This document shows positions 27,895-38,934 of a DNA stretch of 64,000 nucleotides, piece after piece. Location: positions 870,516-934,515 of the forward strand of contig RHPI01002438.1 of assembly GCA_009103225.1 (NCBI GenBank). The letters run 5' to 3'. The notes beneath the pieces were generated by a model, which saw only the letters and a list, made by a program, of their open reading frames with translations, ran no database searches and was not told where the DNA came from. Made by a program: the position numbers and the translations under genes. Source of the stretch: Chlorokybus atmophyticus. Its lineage: Eukaryota; Streptophyta; Chlorokybophyceae; Chlorokybales; Chlorokybaceae. How positions within the stretch are numbered: position 1 is the first letter of the stretch; every line of letters starts with the position of its first letter.

Positions 27895-29886
27895 CAGCTT
27901 GCCCGTGCCCAGGGCGTGAGCGTCCAACCCCACCACCCAACCCAACCACCAGCACCTAACTGCGAGCACCACTGAACCACCAATGACACCAATCTACCAG
28001 CAGAACAGCTCCCACCCGAACGGCCCTGCGCGTGTAGTGCTAACGTAGGCAGCACACAGTGAGGGTTAGGGTAGAATGGCAGGCACAGCGGAAATTGTGC
28101 AACTGCTGCGTGACATGTAAGCAGAGGGCTATGTCATGCATGTTCTGCTAAACAAGCTGCGTGCAAGGATGTACAGGTTGACATGTACAGCGTATAATGT
28201 CACCTATCAGCGGCTCTACATGCTGGTAGCCACAAGATGAGCTGCAACGCCATAGGTAAGTGAGGTAAGTATGGTGTTGGTCACCTCGTGTGAGGAGCAG
28301 TGTTCTTCCCGCACATACTGTGTCTGCATGCTGCTCTTGCGTGACAGTCAGTGCTGACGTCTTATTAATTACACTGGTCTGCACTTGCTAATCTTGCCTT
28401 TAAACTGACTAGACCTTTAGAGACTTTGACTGCAGGCTATTTTAGACTGTTGGTGACTGTTTGTGACTGCTTGTGGCGGGTCTTACATTGGACACTACTA
28501 CTTGTGGCGGCTACACTGCAACGCCAACCACAACACCGCACATCACAGCATCCCTCACCCCGCCCTCACCATGCTGCCGTGCTACATGCTTGCTGCTGCT
28601 GCTGTTGTTGTGCACCTGCGAGGACTGCGACGTCTAACGACTGTCGCTGCGCCACCACAGGTGGTGGTTCTTTGCGCGCCTTTGCCCTGCCCTGCCTTGC
28701 CTGCTCACCCGCCCTCATCTTCACCCCTTGCACGCACTTAGTGCACATAGCTAGTGCATGTATGCCCTTTGTGTTAATTTGAGTGCTTGCTTGCTGTTGT
28801 GCATGTGTTTGAGCGTGTGAATGTTGTGTGTTTGTGTGTGCCTTGCATAATACTTGGATAGCTCAGGCAAGGCCGCAGCATGAGCGGCGAGATGCAGAGA
28901 GTGGCGGGGAAGAGGGAGAGGGAGAGGGAGGGAGTCGTCGTCATTGTGATTGCCATGCTACCCATTGACACCAGCGACCAACAACAAGCAACCCGTGTGG
29001 GCGGGTCATGATAAACGCGTGCATGTACATGCATGTCTAACGAGGAAGGCTAGTATGTGGTAGTTTAGTGCAGTAAAATAGCCCGGTGGTGATAATAGTG
29101 AAATGTATACTAGTGTGCATGTAATGCTTGAGTGGTTGTGATGCATTGCATGCGTGTGCCCAATAGCACATCATATACCCTATACACCTTGCGTTGTATA
29201 TGACTGGCAACAACTTCAGGTCTGCAAACATAATAAGACCAGCCATTGATACATTGCAGCGAAAGTCACACTCCATATGTGTTAATCATAAACTCAGGGC
29301 ACGTCTTCATCGTATGTTCTGGAGGCTTTACTAAGCGTACCGTCCCTTTTTAGTATTTATGGTATGTAAGTTAGTAACTATAATATGCTATTTTATGGAT
29401 ATTAATGCGGATTGCAATTTTGCATTATCATATGTGTGTACGCATGCAATGAACGCAATAAAGATTCTCACAATTACTTCTACCCATTGGAATTGCGTTA
29501 TTCTACCATCATCAGTTTAATGTTATAATGCCATTTGCATCAACTATGCGGTGATAAACGCAAACGGCATCATCGTTTCCATTATTGCTCTCGATTTATA
29601 CATTTAATCGAGCAGTGTGATTACATAACCATAGCACCGTAACAAAGCAACTTTAACAATAATTGTGTACAATGCTGTTGAAGCTTCTTCTTTTTCAAGT
29701 AACCCTGCAGATAAGGTTTGCACGTGGTCGCTACAACTTAAATTGTCTACTGGAGCCTCCTTGTATAGGGCTATGTACCTGGTAATCAGGCCTTGCAAGC
29801 AGTGGCGTGCATCTCATTCATGCCATTCTGATATCGCGGGTAGTCCACTACCCTGGTCGGCAGTGTGCTTGTGCCGGTACGCAAGC
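27895..29886. other. Intergenic region without a supported gene
   Basis: 28076-28170 reads as a short helical peptide broken by a stop, possibly more of the RT remnant. 28.5-28.75 kb is low-complexity CTG/CCT-rich. From 29.0 to 29.65 kb it is AT-rich and noncoding. The promoter and leader of the DnaJ-ferredoxin gene should lie just before 29887. Confidence 0.45.
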
Positions 29887-31832
29887 ATGGCGACGAGCAT
29901 GCAGGGGCTTGTTGCCGCCTCGCTGCCTGTCAGGACATCAATCTTGACCTCTTCCACCTTGTCCTGCTTACCGTCATCCTTCTCCCCCTCCCCATCCACC
30001 GCCCGCTGCTGTCCTCCAGGCTGCTTCAGCGGGCGGCACAGCTCCTCCTCCTCTTGCTCCACAGGCCGGTCATGGCTGCCCTCCTCCTTGCGCTGGTCAA
30101 GGGCAACCACACGTGCCGCCTCTAACGACGACCAGTATGGTGTTCAGCAGGGCGACCAGCAGCAGCAGCAGCAGCACCTGGACGACCTGGAAGGCCTGGA
30201 CCCCTACACCCTGCTCGGCCTGGACGGCATGGCCGACGAGGACGTCACGCAGGAGAAAATCAAAGCTGCCTTTAGAACAAAGGTCGGCATGGAGGTTGCT
30301 CGAACTGACTGGTTCACACTGTTTCGCGCAGCTCAGCTCAGCTCAGCTCAGCTCAGTTCAGTCAGGCAGTTTGTCATCACTGCACCTGTTGTCGTGCCCT
30401 GCTTTGTGCAACTTCAACGGTGGCTTCAATCAGTTGTTGGCACGAGTCTGGCCATGCTCTTGCTCTTTGTTATAATCGGCTTCGACACTTCTTGCATGCT
30501 TTGTACAGTAGTGCAGTAGAGTTGTTCACACTGAGAGTATACAACTGCACGCTGCCTGAAGCACAATTTGGCTGCTTTGCACACAAATGTGTTCTGCCTC
30601 TTGTGTATCGGCCCTTGCAGTTGAAAGAATACCATCCTGACGTGTACAGGGGCGCCGACTCCACGCTCATAGCTGCGCGCATGATCCGTGCATATGAGGT
30701 ACTGACAGGACTCGCACACCAGTACATCAGTGACAGTGACAGTGACTCTGATCTCTGTGTGCTGTCTCAAGCTGACTGAATTGGGTGTTTGTGCTTTGCC
30801 TCGTGGTGCAGCTCCTAATGGACGATACTCAAAGGGCCAGGTTGAGCAGGTATGCTGCCAGTGCCCAGTTCTGACTTGCACTTATACCAAAGCAACAACG
30901 CTGTTGCTGTTGGGAGGACTTGAGTAGTAATAGTAGTAGTAGTATTGTTCCTTAAAGAAATCTTGTGCACCATAGTTTGCTCATGAGAGCTTCACTGTTG
31001 GTCGGTTAGTCATACTTTGATGTGGTGTACTTTTGTCAGGAGGCGAAAGGGCATATCTGTGTTTGACGAACCGGAGACCGAGGCCACGCAGGTGTTTGTG
31101 AACGAGTTGCGCTGCTTGGGACGAGGTGATGGCTGTAAACACTACTGGCGCTGACTCATGTCGTGCGAGTGCATGTGCGTGTGTCCTTGTCTCACGATTC
31201 ACATAAACTGAGTTCCAGTTCACCAGGTTGTCGCTACAGCTGCGTGTCACGTGCACCCGCCACATTCACATATGCAGAAGAAACTGGTGCTGCTCGCGCA
31301 AATGTGCAAGGCAAGACGCCTCTACACAAACTTGCATGTTGTCTTTCAAGTTCATGGCAGCATCTGCAGATAGGGCCTGTATTGACTCGCTGTTCGCTGC
31401 ACCACATTTGTAATACGACCAACTTCACAGGTGGTAGTGATGCGTACACTTTGAACTTGGCAGTGGGGCAATGCCCGCAGCTTTGCATACACTGGGTGAC
31501 TCCCGAACAGAGGCAGCTTCTTGAGGAAGAGCTTCAAAGGTAGTTTAATGCTTGCGTGTGTTGTGTAGGAAACATTGCCATGCACAATTTTGACATGCAC
31601 GACACATGCAATGCCAGTGTGTTAGTCAGGATGGACGCTGTGTTTTGTGGCTTACAGCAAGCTGGTTGTATACCCTATCCATTTCAACAGGGCTGTCAAT
31701 GGCTGGGCTTCTCCAGACGAGGTGGGTGTCGTGCTGGACATGTACCTCGCCCGTGCAAAGTACCAGAACAACCGCTACCAGCCTCCCAAGCGCAAGGCGA
31801 AATCATCCGGGCAGTATGTGGACTGGTACTGA
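29887..31832 (+). CDS. DnaJ-ferredoxin fusion protein, probably chloroplast
   Basis: Exons 29887-30282, 30621-30698, 30812-30849, 31040-31125, 31227-31310, 31431-31539 and 31658-31832 join in phase to 321 aa. Residues 1 to about 80 are Ser/Arg-rich and lack acids, like a transit peptide. A J-domain-like unit follows (LDPYTLLGLDGMADEDVTQE, KLKEYHPDVYRGADS with HPD, then MIRAYEVLMDDTQRARLSR). A ferredoxin-like part comes next: FVNELRCLGRGCRYSCVSRA with PATF, and a distal cluster motif QCPQLCIHWV. Such fusions occur in plant and algal plastids; the redox role is inferred from family. The first cysteine group is spaced C-x4-C-x3-C, not the usual CxxCxxC. Intron 5 uses a GC donor (AAG|GCAAGA). It ends 160 bp from the convergent ARM gene. 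Confidence 0.88.
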
Positions 31833-31991
31833 TACACAACAAAACAACAACATACACGTCTCAAAACCACACCGCAATTCATCCACAGCTTGTACAGCCT
31901 TTGAGTGCAAATATGGCAGTGATTGGCATTGAATGTGTAACATTCATATATCCAACACGCAGTTGGTCAGTGGAGATGGTCATCATTGCTG

Positions 31992-33659
31992 CTAGCTGCT
32001 GGCTTTGACTGGATGCGGGGACTGTTGTGAAATGAACTGTTGGTGCTGTAGCAATCTTGTCCTGGCCGCACTGATGTCGCTAACAACCGGTTCATCTGTC
32101 AATGCTGCACGTGGCACCGATAGCAAGCTGGCGGCCAGCAGTGCCTCAGCTCCTGCATCTGCAAGTAAGGCTGGCATATCAGGACAACACTGTCTCAAAC
32201 AAGGCAACATTGACCACAGACCACATCACCTGTTTCTGCTACAGCTGCGATTGCTGCTGCCGCACACTTCACCACTTCCTTGTCGCTGGATTGTAAGAGT
32301 GCCATCAAAACTTCAGCGCCACCTTGCTGCACAACCTCCTTGACGCTTCGCTCTGCATTAATTCACATTCACACAAGTTCAACTCAGACAGTTGCTAATG
32401 ATGTCACATGATTGTGTGAAGCCACTTGGGCCAGCAGCTTGGTTTGGTTTATTCAAGGCTAAAGTACACTGGCATGTTGTGTAGAGTGTGTGCGCAGCGT
32501 GTCGTATCAGCTTTAGACATACATACGAACACTGTGTGCAAGTACACTGCGTACCACTCCTTGACAGCAGCCGTATTCGTGATGCACCGCTCTTTTGCAT
32601 CATCGGATCACGGGACTTGGCGAGCGCCACCGCCTGGCTTGCCATGCCGATGCCTGCATTGCGGGCTAGTGTTATTGCTTTGTGGTCACATGCAGTGCCA
32701 GCACTTTTCCCATCGCACACGCACTCTTTACGAACCTATCATCGGTCCTGCAAAGGAGGCGACATACACCGCCACAACGGCCGAAGCCAACCGCACAGCC
32801 CACGTGCGCTTGCTGCTGTTGTTGGTGGTGGTGTTGTTGTTGTTGGCACCACCTTCAGCTGCCGCAGAGAGAAAGCCAACTGAGCCCACCAGAGATCGAG
32901 AACGCAGTATGCACAACCATACGCATGAAACCTGATGACTCACTCCCCAGCTACTTGCTAACCTTGCGATGATGATAATGAAGCTGCAGATGATGCAAAT
33001 GCATGCCTGGCCAGTGCAGGCTGCCTACCTGCATACACACTGCTGGTGGCAAGCTGCCACACATAACATACACGCGTTATCAGCTGAAATGAGTGGACAC
33101 ACCACCATGGCAGGCAGCCTGGCTCAGTAGCTTGTCAAAAGCACAGACGCAAACATGCACGCACGCAGAGCTCAGTAGGTTGTGTTGAAGCACACACTAA
33201 CACTTATGCGTGTTCAAGCACGCGCGCAGCTCACCCATGGGCTGAGGCCGTGTACGTTGATACCAGCAACACTTCGCTGTGTTATCAAGCACCTGCAACC
33301 AACACGATGAGCTAACATCAATCTGCAAGGCAGAGTGCTGCAGCAGAGCAGTCAAAACAGCACACTGCTGAAATAACACACTGGTTGATATTGGTCGCAG
33401 ACTGTCAACGCATGCATTGTTGATATCAGGCTTACTGACGTGCCGGAAGTACAACACGGCAAGCAGCCGTCAGACCATCAACGCAAACAACACCACCAAT
33501 GACAACGACGGCAGCAGCTGGCAATTGCATTGCAGCATGGGTTCCAACAGTGTTGGCAACAACAACGACAACGACAACAACAACGACGGTGCCGTCAACA
33601 CAAACAACAGCGACAACAACCAACCTGCGTGCCGCCGTCCCCGTCGCCAGCCGCAACAT
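31992..33659 (-). CDS. Armadillo-repeat-like protein (5' exons tentative)
   Basis: Three 3' exons join in phase: 32653-32588, 32352-32230 and 32158-31992 (stop TAG). They read GMASQAVALAKSRDPMMQK, then VVQQGGAEVLMALLQSSDKE with VVKCAAAAIAAVAET, then GAEALLAASLLSVPRAALTD. The G-G-A-x-x-L-x-x-L-L and A-A-x-A-I-A patterns are typical of ARM helices. Two tentative 5' exons, 33659-33625 and 33292-33235, would give MLRLATGTAARRCLITQRSV, a good mitochondrial presequence. However, they do not reach the 3' exons in phase without a missing exon, perhaps from the CAA/CAC-rich stretch at about 32.75-32.87 kb. ARM repeats bind proteins; the specific role is unknown. Confidence 0.55.
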
Positions 33660-33874
33660 GAAGGCGCGGAAGACAGACACAGAGAGCAGGAGAAATCACT
33701 CTCTCTCCTCCTTAACTTGAATTGGGCTGGAGGACCTCACAGCTTGACACCGCACAGCTTGATGCTCAAAGCAACTTTATAGCAACACTCTCCTCGTCAC
33801 CCTTCTCACTCTTGCGCAATAGACTACAGGAGTGTGTCAGTGTTGGTGTGTATGTCGTTGTCCCTGTTGGCGTC
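33660..33874. promoter_or_regulatory. Possible bidirectional promoter, ARM gene / CRAL-TRIO gene
   Basis: If the tentative ARM start at 33659 is right, only 215 bp separate the two divergent ATGs. No clear core elements were seen. Confidence 0.3.
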
Positions 33875-36401
33875 ATGTCCGGCGGTGGTGGCGGGGCGGC
33901 GGTGCCGGTGTCGTCCGCGCCAGCCGGGTCGGTGTTGCCGCCGCATCCGGCGGCAGTGGTCAGGGTGGCGTCGGAGATCCAGGCGGCTGCGGAGGTTACC
34001 CCTGAGCAGCGCCAGCTGGTGGGTGTTTGCATAGCATGTCGTATGCGTAGCATGCGATTATGTCAACTTGTGTGACAAGCCCGTCAACATTTGCTATGTA
34101 GCTACATGTATTTGTCCGTGAACATTTGCCTGTGACTTTATGTATGTATGTTGTGCTTGCACTTGCAAGCAGAGTACTACAGACATGCATGTTAATAGCT
34201 GTGCGCAGTGAACAAGCTGAGTAGTTGTGGGTTGAGTTATGAAAATGGGGTACCTGGTTGCAAACGTGAACGCTAGATATAAATGCACAAGAATTACTGT
34301 ACCAAGCTTCATCGTCGACCTGATATCTGGCCAGTAGCCCAGCAGACTCATGCTCAATAGCCAAAACACAACTGCTCCGGAGATCGAGTCCTTGTCAGCG
34401 TCAACCTTCTCAGCCATTGTGTTGATGATATTTAACACGCAGTAGGTAGTGTTACATTGCCATGCGGGCAAGAACTTGACAAAATAAAGAGCCCTGCTGT
34501 TGATTCAGGCTGTTGGGCATGTGTCACTGGTGAGACACAAGCAAATAAGAAGTCAAGTGCAATGCAGGGTTTGCAAACAGTGTCGGCACTGAGATGATGC
34601 CAGCAGTAGTAGTAGTAGTGAGACTCTTGATATGAATGTGCTGCTGAAGAGTACATCAGTTACACAATGTAGTACATAATAGGAGAAGCCCACACCCAAT
34701 CCAACCACACACTGCTTGCTGGCCAGGCAGAGGCCTTGCGTGCAGCGATCGGTCCATTGGAGGGCAGGGCAAAGGAGTTTGTGGACGACGCGTGTTTGTT
34801 TCGCTACTTGCGCGCGCGGAACTGGAATGTGCCCAAGGCCGAGAAGATGCTGCGTGACACCCTCAGGTGGCGCGCTGCATACAAACCGGAAGACATTGAA
34901 TGGGTGGGTGTTGTTACTACTGCTGTTGCTGCTGTTGTTGTTGTCCTTGTTGCTGTTGTTGTCGTTGTCGTTGTTGTTGCTGTTAGTGTTGAGTACTGGA
35001 ACCTAATTTTTGTGCGCAGGCGGATGTTGCGAAGGAGGCGGAGACGGGCAAGATGTACCGAACGAGCTACACGGACCTGCACGGCCATCCCGTAGTGATG
35101 ATGTGCCCAGGCAGACAGGTGCGTTTGGGAGGCACGCATGAGGCGCGTCTTCACAACACAACAACTTCGTACTACTTGTCATGACGTTCTACGCACGTGA
35201 TGTGTGAGTCCTGCACTGAACGCACTCTTTTCAAACATGCAAGCGCAGAGTCCACACGCGTTATACTTGTTGGTTTCTGGCACTTCAATGGTACTTACCA
35301 CCAACACCTACCTCAAGTGCATGTTGTGGAAGGACTCAAACTTTGGCATTTACTGGTGATCACCATAACCTACCTTTACCTTTGTGGACTGTTTACAGCA
35401 GGGGTGCTATGCTTATTGTTGTTACAACCATGTCTCACTAGTCCACATGATGTATCTCATACTGCATATCAGCTGTTGAGACGCATGACAAGGCTCGTAT
35501 TCTCTACACTTTCAACACGGACGCAGAACACGAGCGATCATGACGGGCAAATAAGATTCCTGGTGTACACGCTGGAGAAGGCGATAGAGGCAATACCATC
35601 CGGGACGGGTCTTGAAAAGATGACATGGCTGATCGACTACAAGGGCTGGTCTCTGAGAAAGTCCCCGCCAATGAAGACCAGCCTGGAGACACTCAGCATA
35701 CTGCAAAACCACTACCCCGAACGCCTCGCCAAGGCTGTCTGCTTTGACCCGCCAACCATCTTTAACATGTTCTACAAGGTATGCGTGACTCTGTTCTGCT
35801 CTGTTGTATTGCTCGCATGTTGCTGTACACGAATGGTCCATAGCTACATCGTTGTAGCTGCATACATCTACACTAGATGTCCATTTGGGCGTGCACGCTC
35901 ACCGCACATGGCCGCACCGCACATGGCCGCACCGCACATGACCGCACTTGCATGTGTATGCGTCCATGTGCGGTAAGCGTGCACGCCCAAATGCAAGCGT
36001 ACTTCACGCGCACACACACACATATTTGCGCATGCACATTTGCACAAGCGCGCGCACATGCACTGGGTGTGTGTCATGCATAGACATATGCCATAATTCA
36101 GTAATTCGGTTTCGATGTCGTGCAGGCTGTTCGCCCATTTGTGGACCCAAAAACGAAGGAGAAAATTGTATTTGTGGGTGCAAAGGACAAGAACATGGCG
36201 CAGGTGATGGGCGATATTTTTGACTTGAGCAAGTTGGAGAAGTCGGTGGGCGGCACAAGCAATTGGGAGTTTGACTTTGCGCGCTACTCGCAACAGATGT
36301 TGGATGAAGAGTCAGGAAAGGACTCAACAGCAAGGTCAGGTGATGAGAATAATGTCATTGCGGCCAATGCCAGCGGCCAGTTTTCGACACTTGCATTGTA
36401 G
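33875..36401 (+). CDS. CRAL-TRIO (Sec14-like) lipid-transfer protein
   Basis: Exons 33875-34018, 34727-34903, 35020-35118, 35527-35778 and 36126-36401 join in phase to 315 aa; all introns are phase 0. Residues 1-30 are Gly/Ala/Pro/Val-rich. The CRAL-TRIO N-terminal helix bundle shows FVDDACLFRYLRARNWNVPK and AEKMLRDTLRWRAAYKPEDI. The lipid-binding domain has YTDLHGHPVVMMCPGRQ, TYTLEKAIEA-like YTLEKAIEAIPSGTG, MTWLIDYKGWSLRKSPP, ILQNHYPERLAKAVCFDPP and FVDPKTKEKIVFVG. The tail after VGGTSNWEFDF is Ser/Glu/Asn-rich. Members exchange phosphatidylinositol or other lipids between membranes in the cytosol; the ligand cannot be read from sequence. Intron 4 holds a long hairpin with a 15-bp tandem repeat. 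Confidence 0.92.
35882..35993. repeat. Intronic foldback: 30-bp inverted arms around three 15-bp tandem repeats
   Basis: The left arm 35882-35911 (CATTTGGGCGTGCACGCTCA...) pairs with 35964-35993. Starting in the left arm, ACCGCACATGGCCGC is repeated three times (35901-35945, the last with one change). It lies in intron 4 of the CRAL-TRIO gene. Confidence 0.8.
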
Positions 36402-38462
36402 GTTAGATTGGTTGCAGCTTGGCCCTTATGCCCTCTCCTCTTCTCCGCCCTCAACTAGTGATACATATATGTTGGCTTATACATTATTTATATTGATAGC
36501 TGTCCTGTGTTGGAATAGGCACATTGTAGTAAACTCCATTGGTATAAATCGCAATCGATTATGACATTGCCCCTCGTGCATGTGATTGCGCTGGTAATGG
36601 TATTCTGAGTATCATTTGCACTTATTAGTGACATTGTCCCTCGTGCTAGCTCGCTCCTGTCCATGTGATTATAGGGTTGTTGGCTTGGTGGGGTTGGCGG
36701 TGGCGTCTGCTGTGTGTGCGGACATGGTGTACCATGAGCGGTGAGTACCACTACGCATTGCGCATTGCCTAGCACAATCTACTTTGGGGGCTTAAGCCCT
36801 TTTGCTTGTTGCACACACAGGGCTTTTTACACGCAAACCAATCGGAGGCGGTGCGCAAACCATGTCTGGCACAGCTTAGCTTTCCAGTGCCGCAACTGGT
36901 CCGGCATGTTCGGACCACCAATGGTCCGGCCCCAGAGCCCGCCGTATGGTCCAAGTAACCGGAACAGGGCTAATCGCGTGCCCACGGCTTGTAGACCGCT
37001 ACAGCACTAGTCAGCACGCGGTCTGAGCAGCAGGATTAGGGCTGGTCCCATGCCCTGCGGCCTATGAGGTAGGGCAGCATTGGTACAGAACACATGTACT
37101 ATTTAGACCAATTATGGTTCTCCCAACCAAGACCATGCTGCACTGGTACGGTCTCAAGCGGCCCTCGTAGACCATGCATGGTCCCGGATCAGCACACAAC
37201 ATCTGTCAAGCACTGGCTTATGAAGATTACAGACTAGAATTGGAGCGGAACATTGGCAGCAACCTGGACCAGGTTATTTGGTATCTCGCCTGGGCACGAC
37301 GACACATCTCACCTTGTCTTTTTCACCCAACGTCACATGCACCAATGCGAAACGAGTAGCATGCACTGGGCTGCATGACCCCCATTTGTTAGGGCTTTAA
37401 GCTTGCGCTGCAATCTCGGCGGAGGCGGCGATAACCTTTAGAAAAGCTGATTTTGTGGGTACTACGCATGCACCCAGCATGACTGACCAAAAAGCAGCTG
37501 ATATCGCTGAAAAACTCCACCAGTCCATCAAACTCAAGCTACATGCAGTCAAGCTTACAGCTCTGCGCAAGCAAAAGCAGCGTTCCAAGTTGGTTGTCAT
37601 CGCAATGCAAGGTCTCATACGTCAGAAATACTTGGAGTTAAGCTAAAGAGAGCAAGCTCTCGTCCGCAAAGAAGCTTCGGTATCCCAACTTTTAGCTGAT
37701 AGCGCCTCGTTGATGACAACGCATCCCCAATGGAGGTGATTGGGCAGGCACACCCCTCACTCAAGTAACATCCTTGCCCTCAATGTCTACCTTTTAGAAA
37801 GAGCACAAATTTCTTGACAGTAGTCGTTAAGTGCTTAACATGACTCCCTGCAAGCCATCTTTAATAACTCAGCCTGCTGCTCACCCCCCTGCAACCGCTG
37901 GTCAGCCATCCACTTCCCGTTCTCCTCTGGCACCAGCTGAAGCTGGAGGTGGCTCATTCGCCGACGAGACATCTGATCATGTGGAGAGCCAGCAGCAGCA
38001 GTAGCAGCGTAATATTATCTGCAACTGCACTGCTGGTGGATGCCGCGGCATGGTAAGCAGTGCGGTCTATGACTTATGCAATGCATTGCTGTACTTTTAC
38101 ATTATAATCTTCTTAAGCACTGTCCATTTATGCATTCCATTTGTGCGACAGATAGACTCATAGGCACTGTCCAATGTTTACGAGTTATGCTATACATTGT
38201 TGTGACCTAAAGACTCATATACATTGAACAATGCCTATAACTTATGCTTTTGTTGCTGTGACTTGAAGTCTCATAGGCACTGTCCGTCTCTTGGTACACA
38301 GTGAGTAAAGCCTTTTGCATTGGCATTGGCAGGCGCAGAGGCGTTGATAACGTGAAGATGGACGCAACTGTTGCACCATGCCGGGTGGATCAGATCTACC
38401 TGTTCATTTGGTGGAAGTCAAGTATCCATGTGCAAGTGCGGCCTTATACCAATCAGCATGAT
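36402..38462. other. Intergenic, repeat-rich, with degenerate gene pieces
   Basis: 36.4-36.8 kb looks like plain 3' flank. 36.88-37.20 kb carries scattered GGTCCGG/GACCATGCATGGTC words matching the array at 58.1-58.6 kb. 37455-37646 (+) is a helical, Lys/Gln-rich open frame (KAADIAEKLHQSIKLKLHAV). About 37840-38017 encodes a Pro/Ser/Ala-rich peptide (AAHPPATAGQPSTSRSPLAP) and, past a TAG, ICNCTAGGCRG before a GTAAGC donor at 38053. A frame after an acceptor-like CAG near 38301 runs into the copia insertion. This may be a multi-exon gene broken by the copia element; I do not recognise it. Confidence 0.4.
38154..38284. repeat. Degenerate tandem repeat, about 57-bp period
   Basis: Units starting GACTCATAGGCACTGTCC recur at about 38154, 38211 and 38267, each followed by a TTATGC...TGTTG(C/T)TGTGAC(T/C)T tail. 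A more diverged unit lies upstream. Confidence 0.65.
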
Positions 38463-38467
38463 GCCAT

Positions 38468-38892
38468 TGTTGAAGGACTAGCATGCACATGTAGTTGAGG
38501 CAAGCATGGACACACAGAGACAGAGCTACCGCCACCAGAGCATACACAAGTCACATTACATTCGTCTATTACAAGTTGTCCGCTGGTTCTTATACCAGCC
38601 AGTTACACACACGTCTAAGTTTGCAAGCACTGCGTAAGCTATACTCAGCCTTTTGACGCGCTCTAAGCTGCGTTGTTTTCCTTACAACCAGAGCTTTCCA
38701 ACAAGCTCTCACACGCCTAATATGAGTAAGTATACACGAAGATACGAAGCACTTAGTAAGGCTCCTGTCTGGAGTCCGGAGTCTGGTCCGACGACGCCAT
38801 CTTGCTAAGTCCGGACCTAGTGCTCGTCCTTACGACCTTCTACTCTTGTGTGGAGGGTCGATGCTGATCGTATGTAGGAATGACTCTCAACA
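38468..38892 (-). repeat. copia copy 1, 3' LTR
   Basis: 425 bp, TG...CA ends, preceded by target duplication GCCAT. It is the downstream LTR because the element reads on the minus strand. Confidence 0.93.
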
Positions 38893-38934
38893 CTCCCACG
38901 TGAGCAGTTTGACCTCCAACGCTTGCTCCTGTAG

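Noticed and set aside
28426-28782. 118-codon open frame rich in Cys, His and Ala
   Set aside because: Low-complexity CTG/CAC sequence; no motif, no splice logic, no good start context.
36126-36401. Other-frame open readings over the last CRAL-TRIO exon
   Set aside because: Frame and splice continuity support only the CRAL-TRIO reading.
37455-37646. 63-codon helical open frame as a stand-alone gene
   Set aside because: Probably a scrap of the interrupted unknown gene or repeat; no start context or homologue recognised.
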